A DNA stretch of 64,000 nucleotides. It comes from Pararobbsia alpina. GTDB taxonomy: Bacteria > Pseudomonadota > Gammaproteobacteria > Burkholderiales > Burkholderiaceae. The notes under the pieces are model-generated. The model worked only from the letters and a program-made list of their open reading frames with translations, ran no database searches and was not told the origin of the DNA. The DNA is taken from NCBI RefSeq assembly GCF_902859895.1, contig NZ_CADIKM010000018.1, positions 1 to 64,000 on the forward strand. Direction: 5' to 3'. This document shows, piece by piece, positions 52,017-60,751 of the stretch (positions are counted from its first letter, which is position 1; each line of letters starts with the position of its first letter). The position numbers and the translations under genes are program-made.

Positions 52017-52922
52017 TTACTTGATCGGGGGGACCGGGTAGGTCGGCGTGCCTTCGGCCAGCACGAATTCATAGTCAAGCGTGTAGAAAGACCCTTCGAC
52101 GGGTTGCGGTGCGCCAGTCTCGCGCAGTTCAAAGCGGCCGACCAGATCGCGCGTCACGCCAAAGGCAACGTCGGAGTTCAGATGGTCGGAATCGTCGGCA
52201 AACACCTGGGTCACGAGCGTTGCATAACCCTCGGCAATGACCACGAAGTGGATGTGCGCCGGGCGATAAGGGTGCCGTTTCTGGGCGGCGAGCAGGGGGC
52301 CCACCGGTCCGTGCGTCGGCACGGGGTAACCGGACGGGCGCACACTGCGGAAATAGAATTCGCCGTTCTCATCGGTACGAAACTCACCCCGCAGATTCAT
52401 TTCCGGCTGATCTGGATCCTGGTTTTCATAGAGACCGATCGGCGAGGCCTGCCAGACGTTCACTTGTGCGTTCACCAGCGGCTCACGGCGCGTGTTCAAC
52501 ACTTTTGCCCTGACGAAGAGCGGCTTGCCCGGAGAGCCTTCGGCTGCGATGTCCGCGCCGTTCTCGAACTGGGCTGCGCCACCACGGAAAAAAGGTCCAA
52601 GCAGCGCGCCAGACGTACGCCCATTCGTATCCGAGTTGTTCAGCAGGGTGACGAGCGTCGAGATCCCAAGCACGTCCGCGAGCAGGACCACCTCGTTATG
52701 CAAGTCATTGCATGCCTGACCGACGTCTTTCAGGAATGCATGACCTTGCTCGAATTCCTGATCGGTCAGGCGCACTTCCCTGAGAAATGCGTGGCTGTGC
52801 TTGACCAGAGCCAGCAGAATTTGCTTCAGGCGCGGATTGGTCGTATTGGCCATTGCCGCTTCCACGATTTTGGTCACGCCATCCGCGTTTTCAATAATGC
52901 CCTGCGAAGCAGTCTCGTTCAT
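52017..52922 (-). CDS. Intradiol ring-cleavage dioxygenase (hydroxyquinol/catechol 1,2-dioxygenase type)
   Basis: A 301-residue Fe(III) dioxygenase starting MNETASQGIIENADGVTK. It has an N-terminal helical dimerisation domain (about 15-105) followed by the catalytic beta-sandwich: LLGPFFRGGAAQFENGADIA, VNVWQASPIGLYENQD (Tyr ligand), VRPSGYPVPTHGPVGPLL (Tyr ligand) and HPYRPAHIHFVVIAEGY (two His ligands). The branch resembles hydroxyquinol 1,2-dioxygenases. It is the first gene of a five-gene leftward operon. A perfect palindrome 21 bp upstream is the probable LacI-type operator. A further 21 in-frame codons upstream, overlapping the operator, were not used. Confidence 0.9.
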   Translation of the reverse strand: MNETASQGIIENADGVTKIVEAAMANTTNPRLKQILLALVKHSHAFLREVRLTDQEFEQGHAFLKDVGQACNDLHNEVVLLADVLGISTLVTLLNNSDTNGRTSGALLGPFFRGGAAQFENGADIAAEGSPGKPLFVRAKVLNTRREPLVNAQVNVWQASPIGLYENQDPDQPEMNLRGEFRTDENGEFYFRSVRPSGYPVPTHGPVGPLLAAQKRHPYRPAHIHFVVIAEGYATLVTQVFADDSDHLNSDVAFGVTRDLVGRFELRETGAPQPVEGSFYTLDYEFVLAEGTPTYPVPPIK

Positions 52923-52943
52923 GTCCAATCCTTCATTCCGTTG

Positions 52944-52957
52944 TGCAATCGATTGCA
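52944..52957. promoter_or_regulatory. LacI-type operator 1 (dioxygenase side)
   Basis: TGCAATCGATTGCA is a perfect 14-bp palindrome with a central CG, the standard form for LacI/GalR-family operators. It lies 22 bp upstream of the dioxygenase start codon. A near-identical copy exists 208 bp away on the amidohydrolase side, and a LacI-family gene closes the cluster. Confidence 0.75.
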
Positions 52958-53164
52958 TGATAGGATTGGTCCTCGGGAGTGTCAAGCATGGAGAAAAACG
53001 CCCGGCACGTGCTGTTTTTCTCGTGTTGGCGGGCGTTTCGAGGCCGTTCCTGACCGGCGTTCATACGATATTCCATAAGAAACAGTCTATTGCGTTTTGC
53101 GGCATAATTATGAACACTCTGGTAAACACCTAGTTCCTGTGATTCCCTGTCAGGCGTACATTTA

Positions 53165-53178
53165 TGCAATCGATTGCG
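53165..53178. promoter_or_regulatory. LacI-type operator 2 (amidohydrolase side)
   Basis: TGCAATCGATTGCG matches 13 of 14 positions of the palindrome at 52944. It lies 96 bp upstream of the first amidohydrolase start. The pair, about 221 bp apart centre to centre (roughly 21 helical turns), could support DNA looping between the divergent promoters. Confidence 0.72.
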
Positions 53179-53273
53179 TTAGTGCGCGCAGATCGGGTGA
53201 GAAAATTACTGGCGCCGCGGGCGGTTCGTTATTCGGCGTCGCCGCCACCGGCAGAAGGGCAGAAAGGCATTAA

Positions 53274-54629
53274 ATGGCTTACACACTGATTAAGAACGCA
53301 TTTGTGGTCACGATGGACGAGACGGAGGGCGACTTTCGCGGCGACATCCTGATCGACGGAACGCGCATTGCTGCCTTGGGGCAAGGGCTTGAGATGCATG
53401 ACGCCGCCATCGTGGATGGAACGGATTTCATCGTCATCCCCGGGCTTGTCAACGCGCATCTGCATACCTGGCAGGCTGGGTTGCGCACCGTCGCGTCGAA
53501 TTGGACCTTGCCGGAGTACTTCCGTTGGGTGCATGCGGGCCTTGCAACCCAGTTCGAACCGGAAGACATTCGGATTGCCACGTTGGCTGGTGCGCTGAAC
53601 CAGCTCGAGAATGGCACGACGACGCTGGCCGACTGGTGCCACAACAATCCGACTCCGCTCCATAGCGACGCGGGGATCGCGGGATTGAGGCAGGCCGGGA
53701 TTCGAGCAACGTTCATGCATGGCACGCCCAAGCCCAATCCGGTGCCGGGGCAGAAGCCATTTTGGGAAGTCCCACATCCGCGCAGCGAGATGGAACGGCT
53801 CGCGCGTGAAATTGGCCCTGACGATGGCTTGCTGAGCCTGGGTCTGGCGATCCTCGGGCCGCACTATTCGACCCTCGAGGTGGCGCTGGAGGATTTTGCG
53901 CTCGCGCGTGAATTCGGTCTGGTTGCCTCGATGCACCAGGGCGGCGGTCCCGCAAAGAGCCCGGACGGATGGGCGAGACTGGAAGCCGAGGGGCTACTGG
54001 GAAAATCGATCAACATTGTTCATGGCAACGATCTGCCAGACGAACAGCTTGCCCGCTTCGTCGATGCCGGCGTGAGCTTTACCGTGACGGGCGAAAGCGA
54101 AATGGTCTCCGGGCACGGTCATCCGATCGTAGGTCGCCTGCGTGACCTTGGTGTCAGGCCGTCTCTGGGAAGCGATATCGAATGCGCATTGTCCGGCGAC
54201 ATGTTGACTGCGGCGCGTATCACGCTGTCGCATCAACGTTCGCTGGACAACGTCTCAGCACGCCAGACAGGCACGCTCGGCGGCAAGAACCGCATGCGCA
54301 CCCGCGATGCGCTCGCGTGGATCACGATCGAGGGTGCGCGGATGCTGGGTAAGGAAGACTCGATAGGCTCCCTCGCGCCCGGCAAGCAGGCAGACCTCGT
54401 CATGATTTCGACCCGTTCGCTCAATATGCAGCCCGTACATGACCCCGTTTCGGCGGTGGTCATGCACGCGAACCAATCGAATATCGACTCTGTGATGGTG
54501 GCCGGCAACTGGCGCAAACGCCATGGCCGGCTCATACACGACGACGTGAATGCCGTCATTGAGGCGTTACAGCGCTCGAGCAGCCGAATTGTCGGCGCGC
54601 TCGGCATTCAACCGTCAGATCTTCAGTAA
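53274..54629 (+). CDS. Amidohydrolase, aminohydrolase/chlorohydrolase (TRZ/ATZ-like) type 1
   Basis: A 451-residue metal-dependent amidohydrolase: MAYTLIKNAFVVTMDETEGD, metal motif PGLVNAHLHTWQAGL (HxH), GTTTLADWCHNNPTP, ASMHQGGG (His), NIVHGNDLPDEQL (His) and GSDIECALSGDM (Asp). The domain order matches hydrolytic deaminases/dechlorinases such as cytosine/guanine deaminase and AtzB. First gene of a rightward pair under the second palindromic operator; the next gene is a paralogue. Substrate unknown: probably removal of an amino or similar group from a ring compound. Confidence 0.87.
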   Translation: MAYTLIKNAFVVTMDETEGDFRGDILIDGTRIAALGQGLEMHDAAIVDGTDFIVIPGLVNAHLHTWQAGLRTVASNWTLPEYFRWVHAGLATQFEPEDIRIATLAGALNQLENGTTTLADWCHNNPTPLHSDAGIAGLRQAGIRATFMHGTPKPNPVPGQKPFWEVPHPRSEMERLAREIGPDDGLLSLGLAILGPHYSTLEVALEDFALAREFGLVASMHQGGGPAKSPDGWARLEAEGLLGKSINIVHGNDLPDEQLARFVDAGVSFTVTGESEMVSGHGHPIVGRLRDLGVRPSLGSDIECALSGDMLTAARITLSHQRSLDNVSARQTGTLGGKNRMRTRDALAWITIEGARMLGKEDSIGSLAPGKQADLVMISTRSLNMQPVHDPVSAVVMHANQSNIDSVMVAGNWRKRHGRLIHDDVNAVIEALQRSSSRIVGALGIQPSDLQ

Positions 54630-54639
54630 GGAGCCACTC

Positions 54640-56043
54640 TTGGATACGCATCGCAATACTTCTAACGATTCAGCCGGTCCCTTCGCAGCAGGCCGCCCGA
54701 TTCTCATCCGTCAGGCCCATATCGTTTCAATGGACGACTCGATCGGCGACCTGACAGGCGACGTGCTGGTCAAGGACGGCAAGATCGTCGAGGTCGCGCC
54801 GTCTATCGAAGCGGGGCAAGCGACGGTGATCGATGGACGGCACAAGGTGCTGATCCCGGGCTTCGTCAACACGCACATTCACCTGTGGCAGACGGTGATG
54901 AAAGGCTGTGCCGGCGACTGGACCTTCAACGACTACCTGCAGCATGCGCTCGGCTCAGCGGGCAAGCAGTTCACCGCGCAGGACGTGTACCTGTCCACCT
55001 TCCTCGGCGCACTCGAGCAGATGGAAGCCGGCGTCACGACGGTGTTCGATTGGGCTCACATCCTCAACACGCCGGAACATACCGATCGCGCGATCGATGG
55101 TCTTCAGGATTCCGGAATTCGCGCGGTATTCGGCCACGGCACACCCGGCGACGATGTGGGCAAGTGGTACTACCAGAGCACGACCCCGCACCTCGACGAC
55201 GTCGTGCGAATTCGCAAAAGCCGCCTCTCATCGGACGACGATCTGGTGACGCTGGGCCTGTCGATGCGTGGTCCCGATTTCGCCACGGCTGAGGTCACTC
55301 GTGCCGATATCGAGCTGGCGCGCTCGCTCGGCATCATGTCGAGCATGCACGTCGCCGTCGGGATGTACGGCGACTACACGGCGAATGTGCGTGCGCTCGG
55401 CAAGGCTGGTCTGCTCGGCCCGGATATCAACCTGACGCACGGCAATCGCCTTGCAGACGACGAGATCGCGATGGCTGTGGACGCCGGCGTCAGCATCAGC
55501 GTCACGCCGGAAGTGGAAATGCAGATGGGCCACGGCTTGCCGATCACCGGTCGTGTACTCGGCGCAGGCGGCAATATCGTGCTGGGCACGGATGTCGTCT
55601 CCAGCGTCAGCGCCGACATGTTCTCGCAGATGCGCTTTGCGGTGCAGCTCGAACGAGGGCTTGCCAATTCGCGCCTGCATGAGGAAGGTCGGATGCCCGA
55701 GCGCTTTACGCTCAATGCACGCGACGTGTTGCGCTCGGCGACGATCCACGGCGCACGCGCGCTTGGGCTGGCGAACCGCACCGGTTCCGTCACGCCGGGC
55801 AAGGAAGCCGATCTGACCTTGCTCGGATGGGATCAGGCGCACGTTCAGCCTCGTGTCGACCCCGTGCAGGCCGTGGTGTTCCATGGCAGCGTAACGAACG
55901 TCCACACGGTCATGGTGAGGGGCCAGGTACAGAAGTTTGAATACCAGTCTCTCAATCGGCCGGAGCAGACCTTGCGCGACGCCGAGGCGGCGGGTGCGCG
56001 AATCCTCGAGGCGCTCGCGCTACCGAAAAGCGCGGTGATCTAA
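54640..56043 (+). CDS. Amidohydrolase, aminohydrolase/chlorohydrolase (TRZ/ATZ-like) type 2
   Basis: A 467-residue paralogue of the preceding protein: RQAHIVSMDDSIGDLTGDVL, PGFVNTHIHLWQTVMKG (HxH), GVTTVFDWAHILNTPEHTD, SSMHVAVGMYGD (His), INLTHGNRLADDE (His) and GTDVVSSVSADMFSQ (Asp). All metal residues are conserved. The start is judged to be TTG at 54640 because AAGGAG (54628-54633) sits 6 bp before it; the earlier ATG at 54550 lies inside the preceding gene. The gene follows its paralogue by 10 bp, and a strong terminator follows. Confidence 0.87.
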   Translation: MDTHRNTSNDSAGPFAAGRPILIRQAHIVSMDDSIGDLTGDVLVKDGKIVEVAPSIEAGQATVIDGRHKVLIPGFVNTHIHLWQTVMKGCAGDWTFNDYLQHALGSAGKQFTAQDVYLSTFLGALEQMEAGVTTVFDWAHILNTPEHTDRAIDGLQDSGIRAVFGHGTPGDDVGKWYYQSTTPHLDDVVRIRKSRLSSDDDLVTLGLSMRGPDFATAEVTRADIELARSLGIMSSMHVAVGMYGDYTANVRALGKAGLLGPDINLTHGNRLADDEIAMAVDAGVSISVTPEVEMQMGHGLPITGRVLGAGGNIVLGTDVVSSVSADMFSQMRFAVQLERGLANSRLHEEGRMPERFTLNARDVLRSATIHGARALGLANRTGSVTPGKEADLTLLGWDQAHVQPRVDPVQAVVFHGSVTNVHTVMVRGQVQKFEYQSLNRPEQTLRDAEAAGARILEALALPKSAVI

Positions 56044-56048
56044 ACGCG

Positions 56049-56069
56049 GGCCCGGGGTGCTCCCGGGCC
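56049..56069. terminator. Intrinsic terminator between the convergent amidohydrolase and lacI-type genes
   Basis: GGCCCGGG (56049-56056) and CCCGGGCC (56062-56069) form a perfect 8-bp GC stem with a 5-nt loop, beginning 5 bp after the amidohydrolase stop codon and followed by TTGTCGTCT. It could serve both converging genes. Confidence 0.7.
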
Positions 56070-56092
56070 TTGTCGTCTGCCCGGCGCCCGCT

Positions 56093-57130
56093 TCACGCGC
56101 GCGCCGGCGATGGCGCCGCGGTCGAGGCGCGGATCATCAGCTCGGGCCGCAATACGACAGTCACATGTCCCTTTCCGCTTCCCTGGAGCGTGTCGACGAT
56201 CAGAGTGGCAGCCCGGGCACCCATCTCATACAACGGCAGATGAATGGTGGTCATTGCCGGGGCGACGGCATCCATCAGTGGCATGTCGTTGTGGCCGATC
56301 ACCGAAATGTCCTCTGGACAGCGCAATCCGGCGGCATGAAGGGCATCGTAGGAGCCTAGTGCAATCAGATCGTTGCCGGCGACAATTGCCGTGACGTTCT
56401 TGTGCTTCTCCAGCAGCTTCTCGCAAGCCTCCAAGCCGGCGGCACGCGAATAGGCGTCGCATTCCACAACGGGGCAGGCGCTCGCCTTCAGGCCGTTTTC
56501 CTTGATTGCGTCCACAAAGCCCTGTTTGCGCTGGAACCCGGTAGATAGCTCGGTGGGCCCTGCAAGATGAGCGATGCGGCTGTGGCCGAGCTTGGTCAGA
56601 TGAGTGACCGCAAGCCGCATCGCCAGTTGGCTGTCGCCCACCACACAAGACACCAGGCCGCTATCGTCGCTGCGGTTGACCACGACGACCGGAAGTCCCT
56701 CCTCGAGGCAATGCATGAGAACCGGGTCATTGCGCTCGGCGGTGGCGAGAATCAAGCCATCGACGCGCCTGCCCACCATCTGATCGACCACAAAACGCTT
56801 GCGCTCCGTTGTTCCCGCTGCATTCGCGATGAGCGGCAGCATGCCTCGTTTGGCAAGCTCGTCTTCGATACCGCGACAGATGGGCGGAAATATCGGGTTG
56901 GTAATATCTGGCAGGATGACCCCGATCGTGCCCGAGCGGCTGGTCCGTAACGTGGCAGCGATCCGGTTGGGAGAGTAGTTGAGCTTCTGCGCTGCCTTGA
57001 GTACACGCTCGACGACTTCAGCCCCAATCAGGTGACGCGTGGCCGGATTCATCACCCGGGACACGGTGGACGCATGAACACCGGTCAGCTCTGCAAGCTC
57101 TCTTATTGTCGAGCGTCTCTTGATCGTCAT
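56093..57130 (-). CDS. LacI-family transcriptional regulator
   Basis: A 345-residue repressor. The N-terminal LacI helix-turn-helix and hinge are clear: TIRELAELTGVHASTVSRVM, NPATRHLIGAEVVERV, LNYSPNRIAATLRTSRSGTI. The periplasmic-binding-protein-like effector domain follows (about 62-335: GVILPDITNPIFPPICRGIE, LAGPTELSTGFQRKQGF, NDMPLMDAVAPAMTTIHLPL). The hinge helix sequence fits a CG-centred operator such as the two TGCAATCGATTGCA copies at 52.9-53.2 kb. It is convergent with the second amidohydrolase and probably controls both divergent operons. Confidence 0.9.
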   Translation of the reverse strand: MTIKRRSTIRELAELTGVHASTVSRVMNPATRHLIGAEVVERVLKAAQKLNYSPNRIAATLRTSRSGTIGVILPDITNPIFPPICRGIEDELAKRGMLPLIANAAGTTERKRFVVDQMVGRRVDGLILATAERNDPVLMHCLEEGLPVVVVNRSDDSGLVSCVVGDSQLAMRLAVTHLTKLGHSRIAHLAGPTELSTGFQRKQGFVDAIKENGLKASACPVVECDAYSRAAGLEACEKLLEKHKNVTAIVAGNDLIALGSYDALHAAGLRCPEDISVIGHNDMPLMDAVAPAMTTIHLPLYEMGARAATLIVDTLQGSGKGHVTVVLRPELMIRASTAAPSPARA

Positions 57131-57591
57131 GGATATGCGTGGTCACGCGAGAATGGCAATCCCACATTTTAGCGTGGTCATATTTGCATCGACCGTTGGA
57201 TTTTGCGAGGCTGAAGCAAATCAATCGTCGGCGCAACACGACGTTGCAATTCAGCTCCGCTTACGAGGTAGTCCGTGCGCGCGGTCTTTGGGGGGGGCGA
57301 GAAGACAAGTGTGCGTCACGTCCCGGGGGCGCGGGGGCACCAACCCGCACGACGAGTTGCCTATGCTCCGAGTGTGCCAGCAGCGGCCGGCGGCGACGGA
57401 GGCGGTCCGCCTGTGGCGATGACTCATTCGAGCGCCAATGGCGCGGACTGAAAATAATGTATCGTATAGATAGCGCTAACCGTATATTCAGTATTACTGT
57501 TACTTATGCGACACATTCCATTGCATTCCGGTAATGTTCTGCCTACACTGCATTAGGTACCAACTCGCGCTTAATGCTATGGATACGGAAC
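57131..57591. other. Intergenic region between the lacI-type gene and hipB
   Basis: No gene is supported. GCGTG/CACGC arms at 57135-57146 lie just upstream of the lacI-type start. Near hipB, an AT-richer block contains CGTATA twice (57463 and 57481, 18 bp apart) around a TAGCGCTA palindrome. These may be HipB operators but are weak by eye. A G-run (57288-57297) and a small GCGCC/GGCGC hairpin (57432-57444) are also present. Confidence 0.4.
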
Positions 57592-57972
57592 ATGAATTTG
57601 GCTGAACTAGGAGCGGAGTTAAAGCGCGCGCGCATTCGAGCGAACAAGACACAGCAGGAGGTCGCGGATCAAAGCGGCGTGCCGCGCGCCCGCGTCAGCC
57701 TGTTCGAGACGGGTGCTCTGCCGGAATTGGGCTTTGTAAAACTGCTGAGTCTGTTCGAAGCGGTCGGGCTTGAATTGCTAGCACGCCCACTGGGGCGTCG
57801 AAGAACGCTGGATGACGTTTTGGCCGAGGCAGACGAGGAGCAGGCGCTTTCGAGCCTAATGCGCACTCGCGTTCGACACGCTCGCAACCATTCGGCGCAT
57901 GTCGAAGAAGCCGATCGTTTGACGCCTGACCGCGAAGCTTCTCCAAGCCGCAGTCGCAAGGGTTCCACATGA
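57592..57972 (+). CDS. hipB: HipB-like antitoxin, Xre-family DNA-binding protein
   Basis: A 126-residue protein with an N-terminal Xre helix-turn-helix (about residues 5-60: LGAELKRARIRANKTQQEVA, DQSGVPRARVSLFETGALPE) and a charged C-terminal tail that is longer than in E. coli HipB. The ATG at 57592 was preferred to one 6 codons earlier. Its stop overlaps the hipA start (ATGA), the typical arrangement of type II HipBA modules, in which HipB represses the operon and neutralises the kinase. Confidence 0.85.
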   Translation: MNLAELGAELKRARIRANKTQQEVADQSGVPRARVSLFETGALPELGFVKLLSLFEAVGLELLARPLGRRRTLDDVLAEADEEQALSSLMRTRVRHARNHSAHVEEADRLTPDREASPSRSRKGST

Positions 57973-59198
57973 GCAGTACGCGCACGCTGGATGTGTATGT
58001 CGATTCGAAGCCCGTTGGCATCTTGGCCGAGGAGGCGCGAGCAAGCGTCTTGACTTATTTCCCGGACGTAGCGGCATCCGAGCTCGTTTCCCTTCTTTTG
58101 CCCGTTCGGGTGGAGTCATACAAGTGGGCTGCGGGACTGCTGCCGTTTTTCCAGATGAACCTTCCCGAGGGATTCAAGAAGGATCTGATTCGCCGTCGGC
58201 TGGGCGCTCACGCAGATGTGAGCGACATGGGACTGTTGGCGCTCACCGGCGCAAACGGTATCGGCCGGGTGAGGGTGCTGCCACACGGTGCGGCACCGCA
58301 GTTCACCTCGTCGAATATCGACCTGGCGACGCTCCTTGCCACGGTTGGGGCGAGGGACAACCTGTTGCGGCAACTTGAAGCCGGCATTGCCGAAGGTGTC
58401 TCGGGCGTTATGCCGAAGACCCTCACAAAGCCGACGGACAGGGCTACGGCGTGGACCGACGAATTCGTCGTGAAGACTGGTCCAGCGGACTTGCCTGGTT
58501 TCGCGGTCAATGAGTATCTCTGTATGGAGGTGGCACGACATGCCGGACTCGAAGTCCCGGAGACACATCTGTCGGACGACGGGCAGGTGCTGGCAATACG
58601 CCGTTTCGATCGGCTGAAGGATGGTACCCAAATTGCGATCGAGGATTTCTGCGCGCTCAAGGGTCTTGACCCTGTCAACAAATACAAGGGTACGCTCGAG
58701 GACCTCGCGAAGCTGTCTACGACCTATATCAGCGAACCGTTTCGTAAAGAAAGCGCCCGACGGCTGTTCACCCTGCTGTTGCTCAACTACGCGCTCCGGA
58801 ATGGAGATGCGCATCTGAAGAACTTCGCAGTGATGTACACGAGTACCGACGATGTGAGGCTGGCCCCCGTGTACGACGTCGTCACTGTGACGGCCTATCC
58901 GGAATTCGCATCTGACATCCCGGCGTTGCCGCTGGCCGGAAAGCGAGTATGGGCGTCCGGGAAGCTGCTCATGCAGTACGGTGGGGCGCGGCTGGCCCTG
59001 TCGCGCACCGACATGGCGACTTGCATGGCGCAAGTAACGGAGGCTGTGCACAAGATTCTTCCGATCGTCGCAAAGTATGCCAAGCGATATCCGGAGTTCC
59101 GTGAAATTGCCAAGGGAATGCTCAATGCGTGGGCGCAGGGTCTTGAAGATATCAAGCCCGATGCGAAGCCTGGGAAAACAGTGCCCGCGGCACTGTGA
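57969..59198 (+). CDS. hipA: HipA-family serine/threonine kinase toxin
   Basis: A 409-residue HipA-like kinase. An N-terminal subdomain (LDVYVDSKPVGILAEEARAS) is followed by the ATP loop GVSGVMPKTL, catalytic loop NYALRNGDAHLKNFAVMY (Asp and Asn) and metal site APVYDVVTVTAYPE. The kinase core looks intact. Known HipA kinases phosphorylate aminoacyl-tRNA synthetases such as GltX; the target here is unknown. Directly after the TGA, 32 further in-frame codons with coding character follow, so the stop may be secondary or a coupled mini-gene may exist. Confidence 0.87.
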   Translation: MSSTRTLDVYVDSKPVGILAEEARASVLTYFPDVAASELVSLLLPVRVESYKWAAGLLPFFQMNLPEGFKKDLIRRRLGAHADVSDMGLLALTGANGIGRVRVLPHGAAPQFTSSNIDLATLLATVGARDNLLRQLEAGIAEGVSGVMPKTLTKPTDRATAWTDEFVVKTGPADLPGFAVNEYLCMEVARHAGLEVPETHLSDDGQVLAIRRFDRLKDGTQIAIEDFCALKGLDPVNKYKGTLEDLAKLSTTYISEPFRKESARRLFTLLLLNYALRNGDAHLKNFAVMYTSTDDVRLAPVYDVVTVTAYPEFASDIPALPLAGKRVWASGKLLMQYGGARLALSRTDMATCMAQVTEAVHKILPIVAKYAKRYPEFREIAKGMLNAWAQGLEDIKPDAKPGKTVPAAL

Positions 59199-59297
59199 GA
59201 GAAGGCCGGTTTGTCCGACGAAGACCGCTTGGCCAAGCGAAAGAAAGCGAATCCCTACGCGAATCCCGACGGAGCGTTTGGGCACAAGTCGCGCTGA
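59199..59297 (+). other. In-frame coding-like tail or mini-gene directly after hipA
   Basis: The 32 codons after the hipA TGA continue in the same frame to TGA at 59295-59297 and encode a basic segment including LSDEDRLAKRKKANPYANPD followed by GAFGHKSR. A TTG at 59211 preceded by GAAGG could start a 28-residue peptide. The codon use is clearly coding-like. I do not recognise the sequence. Confidence 0.4.
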
Positions 59298-59451
59298 CGC
59301 ATCATGATGCGTCCGAAGGGCAAACCGAACGATTGATCGTCAAGGAACATCCATCGTTCGAAAAATTGCATCGATCGACACGCGCCATTTGGGAGAATAC
59401 GCGTCAAAACAACGAACCCTTCCTTGACAAGCGTTCCTGGAGACACACTTG

Positions 59452-60751
59452 ATGCAAGACACTGTACCCAATCCCAGCTCCCCAGTTTTCTAAAGTTGGC
59501 GCCGTTTTTCGCGTGACTGCCGGAAATTTCCTCGAGCAGTTTGATTTTTTCTTGTTCGGGTTTTACGCGATACAGATCGGCGCAGCGTTTTTCCCGGCGG
59601 GTAGCGAATTCGCATCGTTGATGCTGACCTTCGCCGTGTTCGGCGCGGGCTTCCTGATGCGGCCGCTGGGAGCCGTGATTTTGGGCGCCTATATCGACGA
59701 CGTCGGCCGCCGCAAGGGCCTGATCGTGACGCTGTCGATCATGGCAAGCGGAACGATCCTGATCGCGTTCGTTCCGGATTACGCAACGATTGGCCTGTTC
59801 GCTCCCGCGCTCGTACTCATCGGTCGGCTGCTGCAGGGTTTCTCCGCGGGCGCTGAACTGGGTGGCGTCTCGGTCTATCTCGCCGAAATGGCCACACCGG
59901 GAAAAAAGGGCTTCTTCACCAGTTGGCAATCCGCCAGTCAGCAGGTATCGATCGTCCTGGCCGCAGGTCTGGGCTTTGCGCTGAATCAATGGTTGCCTGC
60001 TACGGCGATTGCGGCATGGGGCTGGCGCGTACCATTTTTCGTCGGTTGCCTGATCGTGCCTTTCCTCTTTTTTCTGCGCCGCAATCTCGAGGAAACGAGT
60101 GAATTCAAGGCGCGCCGCCATCGACCGAGCATGGGCGAAGTGTTTCGCACGCTGGCAGGACACTGGATGCTCGTTGTGGCGGGACTGCTGCTGGTAGCAA
60201 TGACCACAACCACGTTCTATCTCATCACTGTCTACGCCCCCACGTTCGGCAAGACCGTGCTGCATCTGAGTACCACTGACAGCTTGCTCGTCACGCTGTG
60301 CGTAGGCGTGTCCAACTTTATCTGGTTACCCTGCGGCGGTGCCTTGTCGGATCGGGTCGGGCGTCAGCCCGTACTACTGGCAATGACGGCCCTGGCGATG
60401 ACCACCTCCTACCCGGCGCTTTCTCTGCTTGCCCACGCGCCGAGCTTTGTCCACATGCTGCTCGTGCTCTTGTGGCTGTCATTGATCTTCGGGCTCTACA
60501 ACGGGGCGATGGTGGCCGCACTGACCGAGGTGATGCCGGTGGAAGTGAGGGTTGCGGGCTTCTCGCTCGCATACAGCCTGGCGACCGCCGTCTTCGGTGG
60601 TTTCACCCCGGCGATCTCGACCGCGCTCATCCACGCAACCGGAGACAAGGCTGCACCCGGCTACTGGATGAGCTTCGCCGCGGTCTGTGCGTTCGGTGCA
60701 ACGCTTGCGCTATACAGTCGCCGCGCCGTGGCATTCCGGGCGGCGCTTTAA
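59452..60751 (+). CDS. Citrate/tricarboxylate:H+ symporter (MFS, metabolite:H+ symporter family), frameshifted near the N-terminus
   Basis: A 12-helix MFS carrier of the TcuC/CitA type: [54 protein letters not shown] and [20 protein letters not shown]. The only ATG with a ribosome site (GGAG at 59439) is at 59452, giving [13 protein letters not shown] and then TAA at 59491. The family sequence resumes in another frame as [18 protein letters not shown]. Removing one T from the TTTT run at 59486-59489 joins the two as ...[16 protein letters not shown]. An internal GTG at 59513 is open but has no ribosome site and would lack the N-terminus. Confidence 0.75.

Noticed and set aside
58116-59285. 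389-codon minus-strand frame over hipA
   Set aside because: Antisense to hipA, which retains kinase motifs and the ATGA overlap with hipB.
59195-59452. 85-codon frame starting at GTG overlapping the hipA stop
   Set aside because: The overlap looks like coupling, but the protein sequence is Arg/Ser/Glu mixed without conservation cues; the hipA-frame extension is more protein-like.
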